Origin: Stenotrophomonas raiganjensis (SeqCode)
GTDB lineage: Bacteria; Pseudomonadota; Gammaproteobacteria; Xanthomonadales; Xanthomonadaceae
Assembly: GCF_030658505.1 (NCBI RefSeq)
Contig: NZ_JAUTXR010000180.1
Coordinates: forward strand, 1-64,000
Reading direction: 5' to 3'
Length of the DNA: 64,000 nt
The position numbers were made by a program, and so were the translations under genes. Below the pieces are notes generated by a model that searched no databases, had not been told where the DNA came from, and was given only the letters and a program-made list of their open reading frames with translations. Below, piece by piece: positions 37,659 through 45,999 of this stretch. Position 1 is the first letter of the stretch; every line of letters starts with the position of its first letter.

Positions 37659-38480
37659 ATGGCAGCTGATTCCATCACCTTCATCGGCGGCGGCAACATG
37701 GCCCGCAGCCTGATCGCCGGCCTGATCCGCCAGGGCGTGCCCGCCGCGCACATCCATGTGGCCGAACCGGTTGCAGCGCTGCGCGCGTCGCTGGCGGCCG
37801 ACTTCGGCGTGCAGGTACACGACAACGCCACCGATGCCGGCGCACAGGGCAGCACCTGGCTGCTGGCGGTGAAGCCGCAGGTGCTGCGTGAGGTCTGCCA
37901 GTCGCTGCAGGCACTGGCCCAGGCAAACCGGCCACTGGTGGTGTCGATCGCTGCCGGCATCACCAGCGCACAGCTGGAGCGCTGGCTGGGTGGCAACCTG
38001 CCGGTGGTGCGCGCAATGCCCAATACCCCCGCTCTGCTCGGCGCCGGCGTGACCGGCCTGTATGCCACGCCCTCGGTGGATGCACAGCAGCACGCGCAGG
38101 CCGAACAGGTGCTGGCCAGTGCCGGGCGGACGGTGTGGATCGAACGCGAGGCACTGATGGATTCGGTCACCGCCGTGTCTGGCAGCGGGCCGGCCTATGT
38201 GTTCCTGCTGGCCGAAGCGATGGAAGCAGCCGGCATCGCCCAGGGCCTGCCGGCCGATGCCGCGCGCACGCTGGTGGTGCAGACCCTGCTGGGCGCCTCG
38301 CGCATGCTGGATGAGGCCGGTGAAAGCCCGGCCGAACTGCGCCGCCGCGTGACCTCGCCGAACGGCACTACCCAGGCCGCGATCGAGCGCTTCCAGGCTG
38401 GCGGTTTCGAGGCGCTGGTGGACAAGGCACTGCGCGCCGCGCAGGTGCGTGGGCAGGAATTGTCTGCGGCCAATGATTGA
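37659..38480 (+). CDS. proC: Pyrroline-5-carboxylate reductase ProC
   Basis: Last step of proline synthesis. 273 residues: Rossmann fold with FIGGGNMARSLIAGL at the N-terminus, VRAMPNTPALLGAGVTGLY, the dimerisation/active-site block DSVTAVSGSGPAYVFLLAEAM and RRRVTSPNGTT near the C-terminus. AAGGAG precedes the ATG. Confidence 0.96.
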   Translation: MAADSITFIGGGNMARSLIAGLIRQGVPAAHIHVAEPVAALRASLAADFGVQVHDNATDAGAQGSTWLLAVKPQVLREVCQSLQALAQANRPLVVSIAAGITSAQLERWLGGNLPVVRAMPNTPALLGAGVTGLYATPSVDAQQHAQAEQVLASAGRTVWIEREALMDSVTAVSGSGPAYVFLLAEAMEAAGIAQGLPADAARTLVVQTLLGASRMLDEAGESPAELRRRVTSPNGTTQAAIERFQAGGFEALVDKALRAAQVRGQELSAAND

Positions 38481-38489
38481 TCCCGATGC

Positions 38490-38539
38490 GTGCCGACCCA
38501 CGGTCGGTACCTACCCTTCATCCACGCATGGCGTGGATG
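38490..38539. repeat. REP palindrome plus ATCCACGC palindrome
   Basis: GTGCCGACCCACGGTCGGTA ending in CTAC (38490-38514, GTAG head on the minus strand), followed by ATCCACGCATGGCGTGGAT at 38520-38538. The second palindrome is the same unit found in composite copies 1 and 2, here without the rest of that element. Confidence 0.8.
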
Positions 38540-38540
38540 C

Positions 38541-39416
38541 TCATTGCCCCAACGTGGCCAGGACGAAATCCACGAAGCACTGCAGCCGCGGGCGCGGGCG
38601 TCGATCGGGCAGGTAGATCAGGTGCATCGGACGCGGCTCGGGCAGGTAGCCGCGCAGCAGCGGCTTCAGGCGCCCCGCGGCGATTTCGCCCGCCAGCAAC
38701 GCGGTCGGTTGCAGCACCAGGCCCGCCCCCGCCACCGCGGCCTCGCGCAGCGCGAACCCGTCATTGCAGGCCAGGCGCGCGTCCCAGTCGACCTGTTCGC
38801 CATTGGCCAGCTGCCAGCCGTGGCCACCGCGCCAGGCCAGATGGCTCAGGCAGTCGTGCCCAGCCAGATCTGCCGGTGTGCGCGGCGTGCCGCGCCGGCG
38901 CAGGTAGGACGGCGACGCGCACAGGCTCATCGCATACGGCGGCAACGGCCGCGCCACCACCTCCTGCGACGGCAACGGCCCGACCCGGATCGCCGCGTCG
39001 AAGCCATCTTCGATCAGGTCCACGCGGCGGTTGCTCAGGTCCAGCTCGATGTTCAACTGCGGTTGCGCGCGCAGCAGCCCGGCAAGCTGTGGCGCCAGCA
39101 CGCAGCTGCCCCAGGTGGTGGGTGCGCTGACCCGCAGCAGCCCGCGCGGTTGAACCTGCAGTCCAGCCACGTCGGCTTCGGCCTGCTGCACCTGCTCCAG
39201 CACCTGCCGGCACCCGGCCAGGTAGGCACTGCCGGCTTCGGTCAGGCGCTGGCGGCGGGTGTTCCGTTGCAGCAACGCGGTGCCCAGGTGCGCCTCCAGC
39301 TGCTGGATGTACTTGCCGACCATCACCGCCGACACCTGCAGCTGTTCGGCGGCGCCGGCGAAGCTGCCACGCTCGGCAACCGCGACGAAGGCCTGCATGC
39401 AGCGTAGGGTATCCAT
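38541..39416 (-). CDS. LysR family transcriptional regulator
   Basis: 291-residue LTTR with N-terminal HTH (FVAVAERGSFAGAAEQLQVSAVMVGKYIQQLEAHLG) and substrate domain (about 90-291). Divergent from a short-chain dehydrogenase gene 99 bases away, so it probably regulates that gene. A CTAATCCAGGGTTAG inverted repeat lies three bases upstream of its start. Confidence 0.92.
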   Translation of the reverse strand: MDTLRCMQAFVAVAERGSFAGAAEQLQVSAVMVGKYIQQLEAHLGTALLQRNTRRQRLTEAGSAYLAGCRQVLEQVQQAEADVAGLQVQPRGLLRVSAPTTWGSCVLAPQLAGLLRAQPQLNIELDLSNRRVDLIEDGFDAAIRVGPLPSQEVVARPLPPYAMSLCASPSYLRRRGTPRTPADLAGHDCLSHLAWRGGHGWQLANGEQVDWDARLACNDGFALREAAVAGAGLVLQPTALLAGEIAAGRLKPLLRGYLPEPRPMHLIYLPDRRPRPRLQCFVDFVLATLGQ

Positions 39417-39418
39417 TG

Positions 39419-39433
39419 CTAATCCAGGGTTAG
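39419..39433. promoter_or_regulatory. Putative LysR operator (imperfect palindrome)
   Basis: CTAATCCAGGGTTAG has CTAA/TTAG arms in T-N11-A spacing, the LTTR box pattern, in the divergent LysR/SDR intergenic region and next to the LysR start codon, which would suit autoregulation. Inferred only. Confidence 0.4.
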
Positions 39434-39515
39434 GAATCCACGAAGCATACGCCCATTACCCAACCTCTCCGTGAGGGCGCAGACTGCCCGTATTCCCCCA
39501 TCTCAAGGAACGGCC

Positions 39516-40118
39516 ATGAAGATCCTCCTCGTCGGTGCCAGCGGCACCCTCGGCCAGGCGGTCGCCCGCCAGCTCAGCCAGCAGCACCAGATCCTCGCCG
39601 CCGGACGCAACAGCGGCGAACTGCGCGTGGACCTGACCGATGACGCCAGCGTTGCCGAATTGTTTGCGCGTACCGGTGCGGTCGATGCGGTGATCTCCAC
39701 CACCGGCTCGGTGCATTTCGGGCCGCTGCAGCAGATGACGCCGGCACAGTTCAACACCGGCCTGCAGGACAAGCTGCTGGGACAGGTGCGGCTGGCACTG
39801 GCCGCCCAGCACCACCTCAATGCCGGTGGCTCGATCACCCTGACCAGCGGCATCATCAGCGCGCAGCCGATCCGCGACGGCGTCAACGCCACCGCAGTGA
39901 ACACCGCACTGGAGGGCTTCGTGCGCGCGGCCGCACTCGAACTGCTGCCGCGTGGCCTGCGCATCAACGTGGTCAGCCCGAACGTGCTGATCGAATCGAT
40001 GGCAGCCTACGGCCCCTACTTCCCGGGCTTTGAAGCGGTAAGCGCGCAACGCGCCGCACTGGCCTTCCAGCGCGCGGTGGAAGGCATCCAGAGCGGCGAG
40101 ACGATCACGGTCTGGTAA
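39516..40118 (+). CDS. Short-chain dehydrogenase-like protein lacking YxxxK
   Basis: 200-residue Rossmann protein with the SDR cofactor loop GASGTLGQAVA and AAGRNSGELRVDLTD (NADPH-preferring Arg), and a SITLTSGIISAQPI block with the catalytic-serine position. Where the SDR YxxxK pair is expected it reads GVNATAVNTALEGFVRAAALEL, so Tyr and Lys are missing. This is seen in a subgroup of small SDRs that may bind nucleotide without classic catalysis. ATG preceded by CAAGGAA. Confidence 0.85.
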   Translation: MKILLVGASGTLGQAVARQLSQQHQILAAGRNSGELRVDLTDDASVAELFARTGAVDAVISTTGSVHFGPLQQMTPAQFNTGLQDKLLGQVRLALAAQHHLNAGGSITLTSGIISAQPIRDGVNATAVNTALEGFVRAAALELLPRGLRINVVSPNVLIESMAAYGPYFPGFEAVSAQRAALAFQRAVEGIQSGETITVW

Positions 40119-40119
40119 G

Positions 40120-40200
40120 AAAAAGGGACGGAGGGGATCAAGTCGTTTTCGTCCGCCGGGCATGGCCCGGCGCTACCGGGAGCGCATCCCCTTTTTGTCG
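40120..40200. repeat. Decayed hairpin element interrupted by a GTAG REP
   Basis: 40120-40146 matches the left arm of the 28-bp hairpin at 56956 (GGGACGGAGGGGAT...AAGTCGT). A reverse REP (GCCGGGCATGGCCCGGCGCTAC, 40155-40176) follows, then GCATCCCCTTTTTG, which resembles the end of the right arm. The outer A-run and T-run could still form a terminator between the convergent SDR and soxR genes. Confidence 0.65.
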
Positions 40201-40201
40201 T

Positions 40202-40636
40202 TCACTCCCAGCGCATCGGGCCGTCGCCGCGCTCGCCGAGCACGTCTCCCGGGTTGGCCAGGCGGCAACGTTGCAACGACAGGCAGCCACAGCCAATGCA
40301 GCCGGTCAGTTCATCGCGCAGCAGCTGCAGCATGTGGATGCGATCTTCCAGCTCGGTGCGCCAGCGCGCCGACAGCTTGGCCCAGTCGGCCTTGGTCGGC
40401 GCGCGGCCCTCGGGAAGGCTTTCGAAGGCACGGCCGACCGCTTCCAGCGGCATGCCGACCCGTTGCGCGACGCGGATCACCGCCAACCGGCGCAGCACGT
40501 CGCGGCTGTAGCGGCGCTGGTTGCCCGAGGTACGCAGGCTGCTGATCAGCCCCTTGCGCTCGTAGAAATGCAGCGCGGAAATGGCCACGCCACTGCGCTG
40601 GGAGACCTCGCCAACGCTCAATTCCTGGGACACCAT
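40202..40636 (-). CDS. soxR: Redox-sensitive transcriptional activator SoxR
   Basis: 144-residue MerR-family regulator with a [2Fe-2S] cluster. N-terminal winged HTH ([24 protein letters not shown]), dimerisation helix, and the cluster motif [12 protein letters not shown] (Cys113, 116, 118 and 124). Oxidation by redox-cycling compounds switches the promoter on. There is no soxS; in non-enteric bacteria SoxR controls a few genes directly, often exporters. Divergent from an MFS gene with a SoxR box between them. Confidence 0.95.
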   Translation of the reverse strand: MVSQELSVGEVSQRSGVAISALHFYERKGLISSLRTSGNQRRYSRDVLRRLAVIRVAQRVGMPLEAVGRAFESLPEGRAPTKADWAKLSARWRTELEDRIHMLQLLRDELTGCIGCGCLSLQRCRLANPGDVLGERGDGPMRWE

Positions 40637-40639
40637 TGC

Positions 40640-40670
40640 TTGACCTCAACTAAAGTTTAGGTGTCATGCT
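40640..40670 (+). promoter_or_regulatory. SoxR box within a 19-bp-spacer promoter for the MFS gene
   Basis: CCTCAACTAAAGTTTAGG (40644-40661) is an 18-bp near-perfect inverted repeat closely matching the known SoxR site. It is embedded between a -35 TTGACC (40640-40645) and a -10-like CATGCT (40665-40670) with a 19-base spacer, the overlong spacing that MerR-family activators correct. Confidence 0.85.
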
Positions 40671-40716
40671 GCTATCTTCGCCGCCTGTTGACAAGCGCGG
40701 CCTGTATCTGACCCAT

Positions 40717-42087
40717 ATGAACGCGACTCTCTCCCCCGCCGACGCCCCCCTGCCGGCTGACACGTCGATCCTGTCCCCGCGCTACCGCGCCACCACCCTC
40801 AGCATGGTCGCCCTGGTCGCACTGCACGCCTTCGAGGCCTTGGCCGTCGCGGCCGCCATGCCCACCGTGGCCGAGGCACTCGATGGCCTGCGCCTGTACG
40901 CACTGGCCTTCGGCGGCACCCTGGCCACCAGCGTCATCGGCATGACTCTGGCCGGGCGCTGGGCCGATCGCCAGGGCCCGGCACGGCCGCTGTGGCACGG
41001 CCTGGCCTGCTTCGTGCTGGGCCTGCTGCTGGCCGGCTTCGCCGTGCGCATGGGCATGCTGGTGGCCGGGCGCCTGCTGCAGGGTCTGGGTGCAGGCGCG
41101 ATTTCGGTCTCGCTGTACGTGATGGTCGGCCGCAGCTACCCCGAGCACCTGCGGCCGAAGGTGTTCGCGGCATTCTCGGCGGGCTGGGTGGTGCCCTCGA
41201 TGGTCGGCCCGGCGCTGAGCGGCCTGATCGTGCAGCACCTCGGCTGGCGCTGGGTGTTCCTGGCGGTGCCGCTGCTGGCAGTTCCCGCTGCCCTGCTGCT
41301 GCGGCCCGCGCTGGCGCGCATGCAGCCTTCTGCCGACAGCAACAGCGACGATGGGCGCGGCAACGTCGTGCGCTGGGCCAGCGGTGCATCGCTGGCGGCG
41401 CTGCTGCTGTACTTCGGCGGCCAGCAGCACGGCCCGACCGCCCTGCTCTGCATCGGCATGGCAATGCTGGCGCTGCTGCTCTGCGTGCATCGGCTGCTGC
41501 CGGCCGGAACGCTGATCCTGCGCAGGGGCCTGCCCAGCGTGATCGCACTGCGCGGCATCGCCGCTGCCGCATTCTTCGCCTGCGAAGCCTACCTGCCGCT
41601 GCTGCTGCAGCGCGAACGCGGGCTCCCGCCCAGCTGGGCCGGCGCGGTGCTCAGCCTCGGCGCACTTGGTTGGTTCGCCGGCTCCTGGCTGCAGGGCCAC
41701 CAGCAGCACGGCTGGTCACGCCAACAGCTGCTGCGCGTTGGCACGGCGATGATGACGGTCGGCATCGCCGCAACGCTGGCCGTGCTGTTCAAGGCAGTGC
41801 CGCTGCCGGTGGCCCTGCTGGGCTGGGCGGTGACCGGTTTCGGCATGGGCATGATCTACGCCAGCCTGTCAGTGCTCACGCTTTCGCTGTCGGCACCGCA
41901 TGAGCAGGGTGCCAACACCTCGGCCCTGCAGCTGAGCGAGGCCCTGTCGGTGACCACCGCGCTGGCGGTCTCCGGTGCGTTGTTCGCGTTGTTCGTGGAA
42001 GGCGCCCCGCACACCGGCTATCTGCTGTGCCTGGCCATCACCTGCGGCCTGGCGGTGCTGGCCGCGCTGGTCGCACGGCGGGTGTAG
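40717..42087 (+). CDS. MFS transporter, probable SoxR-regulated exporter
   Basis: 456-residue major facilitator with about 14 predicted membrane segments of the drug:H+ antiporter-2 type. The loop motif GRWADRQGPARPLW (motif A position) and RLLQGLGAGAISVSLYVMVG (motif B/C region) are present. The start was moved to the ATG giving MNATLSP because the SoxR promoter would start transcripts near 40677. The stop codon lies within a REP GTAG. Probably exports redox-active compounds; inference from the SoxR box. Confidence 0.88.
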   Translation: MNATLSPADAPLPADTSILSPRYRATTLSMVALVALHAFEALAVAAAMPTVAEALDGLRLYALAFGGTLATSVIGMTLAGRWADRQGPARPLWHGLACFVLGLLLAGFAVRMGMLVAGRLLQGLGAGAISVSLYVMVGRSYPEHLRPKVFAAFSAGWVVPSMVGPALSGLIVQHLGWRWVFLAVPLLAVPAALLLRPALARMQPSADSNSDDGRGNVVRWASGASLAALLLYFGGQQHGPTALLCIGMAMLALLLCVHRLLPAGTLILRRGLPSVIALRGIAAAAFFACEAYLPLLLQRERGLPPSWAGAVLSLGALGWFAGSWLQGHQQHGWSRQQLLRVGTAMMTVGIAATLAVLFKAVPLPVALLGWAVTGFGMGMIYASLSVLTLSLSAPHEQGANTSALQLSEALSVTTALAVSGALFALFVEGAPHTGYLLCLAITCGLAVLAALVARRV

Positions 42088-42165
42088 CGCCGCCGGTTCC
42101 CACTGGCCGGCACCATCAGCGGATTCCCGCGTGCGCGGAGGTTGCCGGCCAGCGGCCGGCGCTAC
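42084..42165. repeat. Inverted GTAG REP pair that carries two stop codons
   Basis: GTAG at 42084-42087 heads a diverged palindrome (GCCGCCGGTTCCCACTGGC); the facing copy GCCGGCCAGCGGCCGGC ends in CTAC at 42162-42165. The TAG of the left head is the MFS stop and the TAG of the right head, on the minus strand, is the hydrolase stop. Confidence 0.85.
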
Positions 42166-44183
42166 CGGGTGCCGGTCCCCACGTCATCGATATCCCGGTG
42201 CAGGATGCGCCGCACTTCCAGCACCGCCTGCGGAGTCTCCTGCACGCTGTGGCCGGAAATGATGACCTTCTCCGACTGCGCACCCGGCAGGTGCGCACTC
42301 CAGTAAGGCACCAGTCCGTCATCGGACTTGTCCACCGGCAACTCCGGTTTGCGCTGGGCGATGATCGAGTGGTACTTCAGTCCCGCTTCGATCGGCAGCT
42401 GCGCGGCCGCCTTCACGAACGGATCGCTGGCCTTGAGGTTGTCGATGCTGTTGGGAATCTTCGGCTTGGCCGTGCCGTCCTCCTGCTGCTCGGCCTGTGC
42501 CAGCGCCATGAACACGTCCTCGAACTTGCCGAGAATGGTCAGCGGCAGCCGCACCAGGCGACCGATCAGGCGACCGACCTTGTTGCCGGCGATATCAGTG
42601 CCCTGGTGCGGCGCGGCGATGAAGATCGCACGCTCCACGTTCGGCTGTGCCTTGAAGTGCAGCAGCGGCCCCAGCTTGGTCTGTACCCGCTTCAGGCGTT
42701 CGCCCTTCAGGTCATAGTTGGCCAGCAGGTCGTTCCACAGCACGTCACCCGAATCGCTCACCAGCAGCCGCGCCAGCACGCCCCCCATGCTATGGCCGAT
42801 GTAGACCATGTCCTTCGATGCGCGCGTGCTGCCATTGGGATCGAAGTGCTTGAGGGTGTCGTTGAACGCGTTGGCGATCTCGTAGCGGTTCAGTGCGATC
42901 GGTGCATTGGTCGGGTAGTAGACCTGCCAGACCTGGAACTGCTGGCGCAGCTCGGGGTCGCCCATGATCTCGTTGGCCAGGTTCACCCAGGCTTCCGGGC
43001 TGCTGGCCAGGCCATGCAGCATGAAGATGATGCGGCGGTTCGGGTCCCACGGCTGCATCAGGTAGATGTGCGGCTCACCGATGCCCTCGCTCATGCCGAA
43101 CAGGGTGCGCAGTGATTGCCGGGCGAAGCCGCTCTGGGCAAGCCACAGGCCGTAGGCGGCCGTGAAGTTGCCGGCCAGCGGCACCTGTTCGCCGTGCAGG
43201 GTGATGCGCTCGGTGGCTTCCGGCGAATAGGCATCCAGCTCGACACGGCGGGTACGCATCACATCATCCAGGCTGCTGCCCTCGAAGCGCAGCAGCGCGG
43301 TGACGTTGATCGAGGACATCTCGCTGAACTCGGGAACCGAATCGTCATGCCGGTGGCGACGGCCACGGCGTGTGTCGTCTTCGTCATCCTGCGGTGCCTC
43401 GGCCTTCGGGCCTTCAGGCGCGATCACCGGTGCGACCAGCTTCGGCGGGTCCATCACCATCACCAGCTCGGCGCCGAAGCCATCGCGGCGATAGGTACTG
43501 CGCAGCCCGACGAAGCTGACCGTGCCGGCCGGCACCAGCTGGGCGGGAATGCTCTTCAGGTTCAGCTGCTGGTAGTTGGAGGCCAATGACCAGCTGCCGA
43601 CCGTGAGCGGCTTCGTATAGTCCTCGCCAGCCAACGCAGCGGCACGCGCGCGCACGAACAGCACCACCGCCGCCTTCTCGGCCGCGTAGTTGTAGTAGTC
43701 ACGCACCTGCGTCTGCCGGTCCTCGAAGGCACGATCCGACGGTGAGCGGCCGCTGTAGAACAGGTACGCGTAGGCATAGCGCGCCGCTTCCAGCCAGGCA
43801 TCCAGCGCAGCGTCGCTCATCGGCGGATCGCCGGCGGCCGTCTTCTTCGGGGTCAGCGCCAGCGCGGCCTTCACCCACAGCTCGGACAACGCCGACAGCC
43901 GCTGCTCGACATTGAGGTCGTCGGTCATCAACAGCGTGCTGCGGCAGACCAGGAAGTCCTTCTCGCATTGCGACTCGTCCAGGCCCGCTGCGCTGAGCGT
44001 CTCGCGCGCAGCCGGGCTGAGCTTGCCGGTGTTGAGCACGTCGGCACGCTTGTTGACCAGCGAATCGCTGGACTTGACCTGCTTGACGGTGACCATCGCG
44101 CAGCCGCTGCCGCCCAGCAGCAGGAAGGCGGCCAACAGCGCCGGCAGCACACGCTGCCAGCGGATCAGGAAGAGTGGGGTCAT
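42162..44183 (-). CDS. Large lipoprotein alpha/beta hydrolase
   Basis: 673-residue predicted lipoprotein: signal with lipobox GGSGC (about 24-28), a long N-terminal domain of unknown fold (about 30-370) with a basic/acidic linker (about 265-290, EDDTRRGRRHRHDD), then an alpha/beta-hydrolase domain with FMLHGLASSPEAWVNL and nucleophile Ser465 in YIGHSMGGVLARLL; IAAPHQGTDIAGN follows. The DDGLVPYWSAH and SGHSVQ segments supply candidate Asp and His. Resembles lipase-like proteins; coupled to the DUF4105 gene upstream (ATGA). Confidence 0.87.
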   Translation of the reverse strand: MTPLFLIRWQRVLPALLAAFLLLGGSGCAMVTVKQVKSSDSLVNKRADVLNTGKLSPAARETLSAAGLDESQCEKDFLVCRSTLLMTDDLNVEQRLSALSELWVKAALALTPKKTAAGDPPMSDAALDAWLEAARYAYAYLFYSGRSPSDRAFEDRQTQVRDYYNYAAEKAAVVLFVRARAAALAGEDYTKPLTVGSWSLASNYQQLNLKSIPAQLVPAGTVSFVGLRSTYRRDGFGAELVMVMDPPKLVAPVIAPEGPKAEAPQDDEDDTRRGRRHRHDDSVPEFSEMSSINVTALLRFEGSSLDDVMRTRRVELDAYSPEATERITLHGEQVPLAGNFTAAYGLWLAQSGFARQSLRTLFGMSEGIGEPHIYLMQPWDPNRRIIFMLHGLASSPEAWVNLANEIMGDPELRQQFQVWQVYYPTNAPIALNRYEIANAFNDTLKHFDPNGSTRASKDMVYIGHSMGGVLARLLVSDSGDVLWNDLLANYDLKGERLKRVQTKLGPLLHFKAQPNVERAIFIAAPHQGTDIAGNKVGRLIGRLVRLPLTILGKFEDVFMALAQAEQQEDGTAKPKIPNSIDNLKASDPFVKAAAQLPIEAGLKYHSIIAQRKPELPVDKSDDGLVPYWSAHLPGAQSEKVIISGHSVQETPQAVLEVRRILHRDIDDVGTGTR

Positions 44184-45172
44184 TGCTGCAGGTCCTGCTC
44201 GATGCCAGGCACACCCTGGCGGATCACGGTGGAGAAGTGGTCGCCATTGCCCAGGTCCAACGCCCGCTGGGTGATCCGGCCCTTGTCATGCAGCTCGGCG
44301 TACGGCACGCCCGGGGTGAGCGCGCCGACCTCCTGCGCGTACTCGGCCAGGTAACCGGACAGCAGCAGGCGGTAATCCAGCGGCAGGCGTGGCGCGATGT
44401 GGCGGGCCAGGTCGAAGACGATGGTGGTGCAGTTGCTGGTCAGCGTGTTGTAGAAGCCCGGCTTGGCATCCAGTTCACGCGCCTGTTCGATGTACGCAGC
44501 GAACAGTTCCTTCAGCTGCGCGCGATCCATGCCGTGCAGGCGGTACAGGTAGACATCTTCGCCACGCGCGTTGGTGCGGGTGCGGATGATGTCGGTCTCC
44601 TCCGAAGCCACCAGGGTCATCTCGAACTTGCGGAAGAAGCCGCCCAGCGCAGAGAACGACTCACCGCGCTCCTTGCGGATCTCCAGCGAGAACACCACGT
44701 GGCGGCCGTCCTCGAAACCGAACGAGATCAGCGTATGGGCGATGGCCGGGCCCATCCAGTACGACAGCACCAGGTCGGCCGAGCGCAGCTGGTCCAGGTC
44801 GTACTCACGGCGCACCCAGTGCGCGTCGTAGTCGGTTTCGGTGCGCCAGGTGAAATCACGCACATTGTCCAGCACCACGTGGCGCCCGTCGAAGGACACC
44901 ACATGCAGGCGCTGGGCCACATCATCGGCCCACACGCGGTCCTGGCGCGGGGTCAGCAGCAGCCACCACAGGCCGGCCAGTGCCAGCGAGGCGCCGAACG
45001 CCATGCCAAGGCGGCGGTTGCCGTGGCCGCGAGCGACCCGCCACGACATCCACAGCGCCACCAGCAGCCACAGCACGGCCACACCGGTGGCCAGCCAGCC
45101 CGGCCCGGGCATCTGGTAGGCCAGCAGCCCGGTTACCCACAACGCTGCCAGCGCCATGGCACTTCCTGTCAT
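44180..45172 (-). CDS. DUF4105 (Lnb N-terminal periplasmic) domain membrane protein
   Basis: About 330 residues: two or three N-terminal membrane helices, then a periplasmic DUF4105 domain (about 100-320) with VVLDNVRDFTWRTETDYDAHW, AHTLISFGF and the Cys motif TLTSNCTTIVFDLAR, a papain-like nucleophile context. ATG at 45172 was chosen for its AGGA site; a TTG at 45235 and two intervening ATGs are alternatives. Its stop overlaps the hydrolase start, so both probably act together in the envelope. Substrate unknown. Confidence 0.85.
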   Translation of the reverse strand: MTGSAMALAALWVTGLLAYQMPGPGWLATGVAVLWLLVALWMSWRVARGHGNRRLGMAFGASLALAGLWWLLLTPRQDRVWADDVAQRLHVVSFDGRHVVLDNVRDFTWRTETDYDAHWVRREYDLDQLRSADLVLSYWMGPAIAHTLISFGFEDGRHVVFSLEIRKERGESFSALGGFFRKFEMTLVASEETDIIRTRTNARGEDVYLYRLHGMDRAQLKELFAAYIEQARELDAKPGFYNTLTSNCTTIVFDLARHIAPRLPLDYRLLLSGYLAEYAQEVGALTPGVPYAELHDKGRITQRALDLGNGDHFSTVIRQGVPGIEQDLQQ

Positions 45173-45328
45173 CCAACGTCCTATGGCTCTCACTGGCATC
45201 CTGTCGCGGTCCCGAAGCCGCATAGTTAGCCACAAGCGGGTTCACGGTGGCATCTACGGCCCGTTCAGCCACGCGGGCGCACCGTCTCCAGCGGCCCCCG
45301 CGGCCAGATGGATCACACAGGAGCAATG

Positions 45329-45733
45329 ATGGGCATCACTTCCGTGGCCGGCGTTCCGGTCCAACCCCGGCACCGCGCGACCTGCCACTGCGGCGCGGTC
45401 GAGCTGCTGCTGGACCTGCCGGACGGCATCGTCGATCCCCGCCGATGCGACTGCTCGATGTGCCGGCGCCGCAGCGCCATCGCCGCCAGCGTCCCCCACC
45501 AGGGCCTGCAGGTGGTGCGCGGGCAGCATCACCTGCAGAAGTACCAGTTCAACACCCATGTGGCCGAGCACTATTTCTGCGGCGTGTGCGGCATCTACAC
45601 CCATCACCGGCGCCGCTCCAACCCGGACCAGTACGGTTACAACGTGGCGTGCCTGGAAGGCATCGACCCGTTTGCGCTGGGCATCATCCCGGTCAACGAC
45701 GGGGTCAACCACCCGGCCGACCGCACCGCCTAG
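45329..45733 (+). CDS. GFA family (glutathione-dependent formaldehyde-activating-like) protein
   Basis: 134-residue Mss4-like zinc protein. Zinc cysteines are in CHCGAVE, CDCSMCRRRSA and YFCGVCGIYTHH, the GFA pattern. Despite the family name, most members have no shown formaldehyde activity. AGGAG five bases before the ATG at 45329 sets the start; an adjacent ATG one codon upstream is too close to the site. Confidence 0.9.
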   Translation: MGITSVAGVPVQPRHRATCHCGAVELLLDLPDGIVDPRRCDCSMCRRRSAIAASVPHQGLQVVRGQHHLQKYQFNTHVAEHYFCGVCGIYTHHRRRSNPDQYGYNVACLEGIDPFALGIIPVNDGVNHPADRTA

Positions 45734-45903
45734 TGGCGTGTGCGCCGCGGCGGTGCGGCGACTTTCTGCCAGGGCGCCATGCCGCTGCGCCCGGCCCGTA
45801 CCGGGCGTTTCAGCCAGGGGCGGCGGGGCGCGGCCTGTGGCGCGTCCGCGACCGGGGGAGGTGAAGGTCTGCGGCCAGGCCAGAGATGATCGAGCAGCCA
45901 CAT
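45730..45903 (-). CDS. Candidate small protein (57 residues)
   Basis: An open frame starting MWLLDHLWPGRRPSPPP and ending RRTRH, preceded by GGAG about seven bases before the ATG. It is Pro/Arg/Trp-rich with no membrane helix. It fills the 266-base gap between the GFA and RND genes, and its TAG overlaps the GFA stop on the other strand. Codon composition is moderately coding-like, but long frames are common by chance at this GC content. Possible leader or downstream gene of the RND operon. Confidence 0.3.
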   Translation of the reverse strand: MWLLDHLWPGRRPSPPPVADAPQAAPRRPWLKRPVRAGRSGMAPWQKVAAPPRRTRH

Positions 45904-45999
45904 GGCGGGTCTCCGTGGGGGACGGGGACGACCAACGCTAGCGCTGCATCGGCAAAGAACGGGTGAGGGTGCTGCGGCAGCCAGATGACAGGCGGCCCC

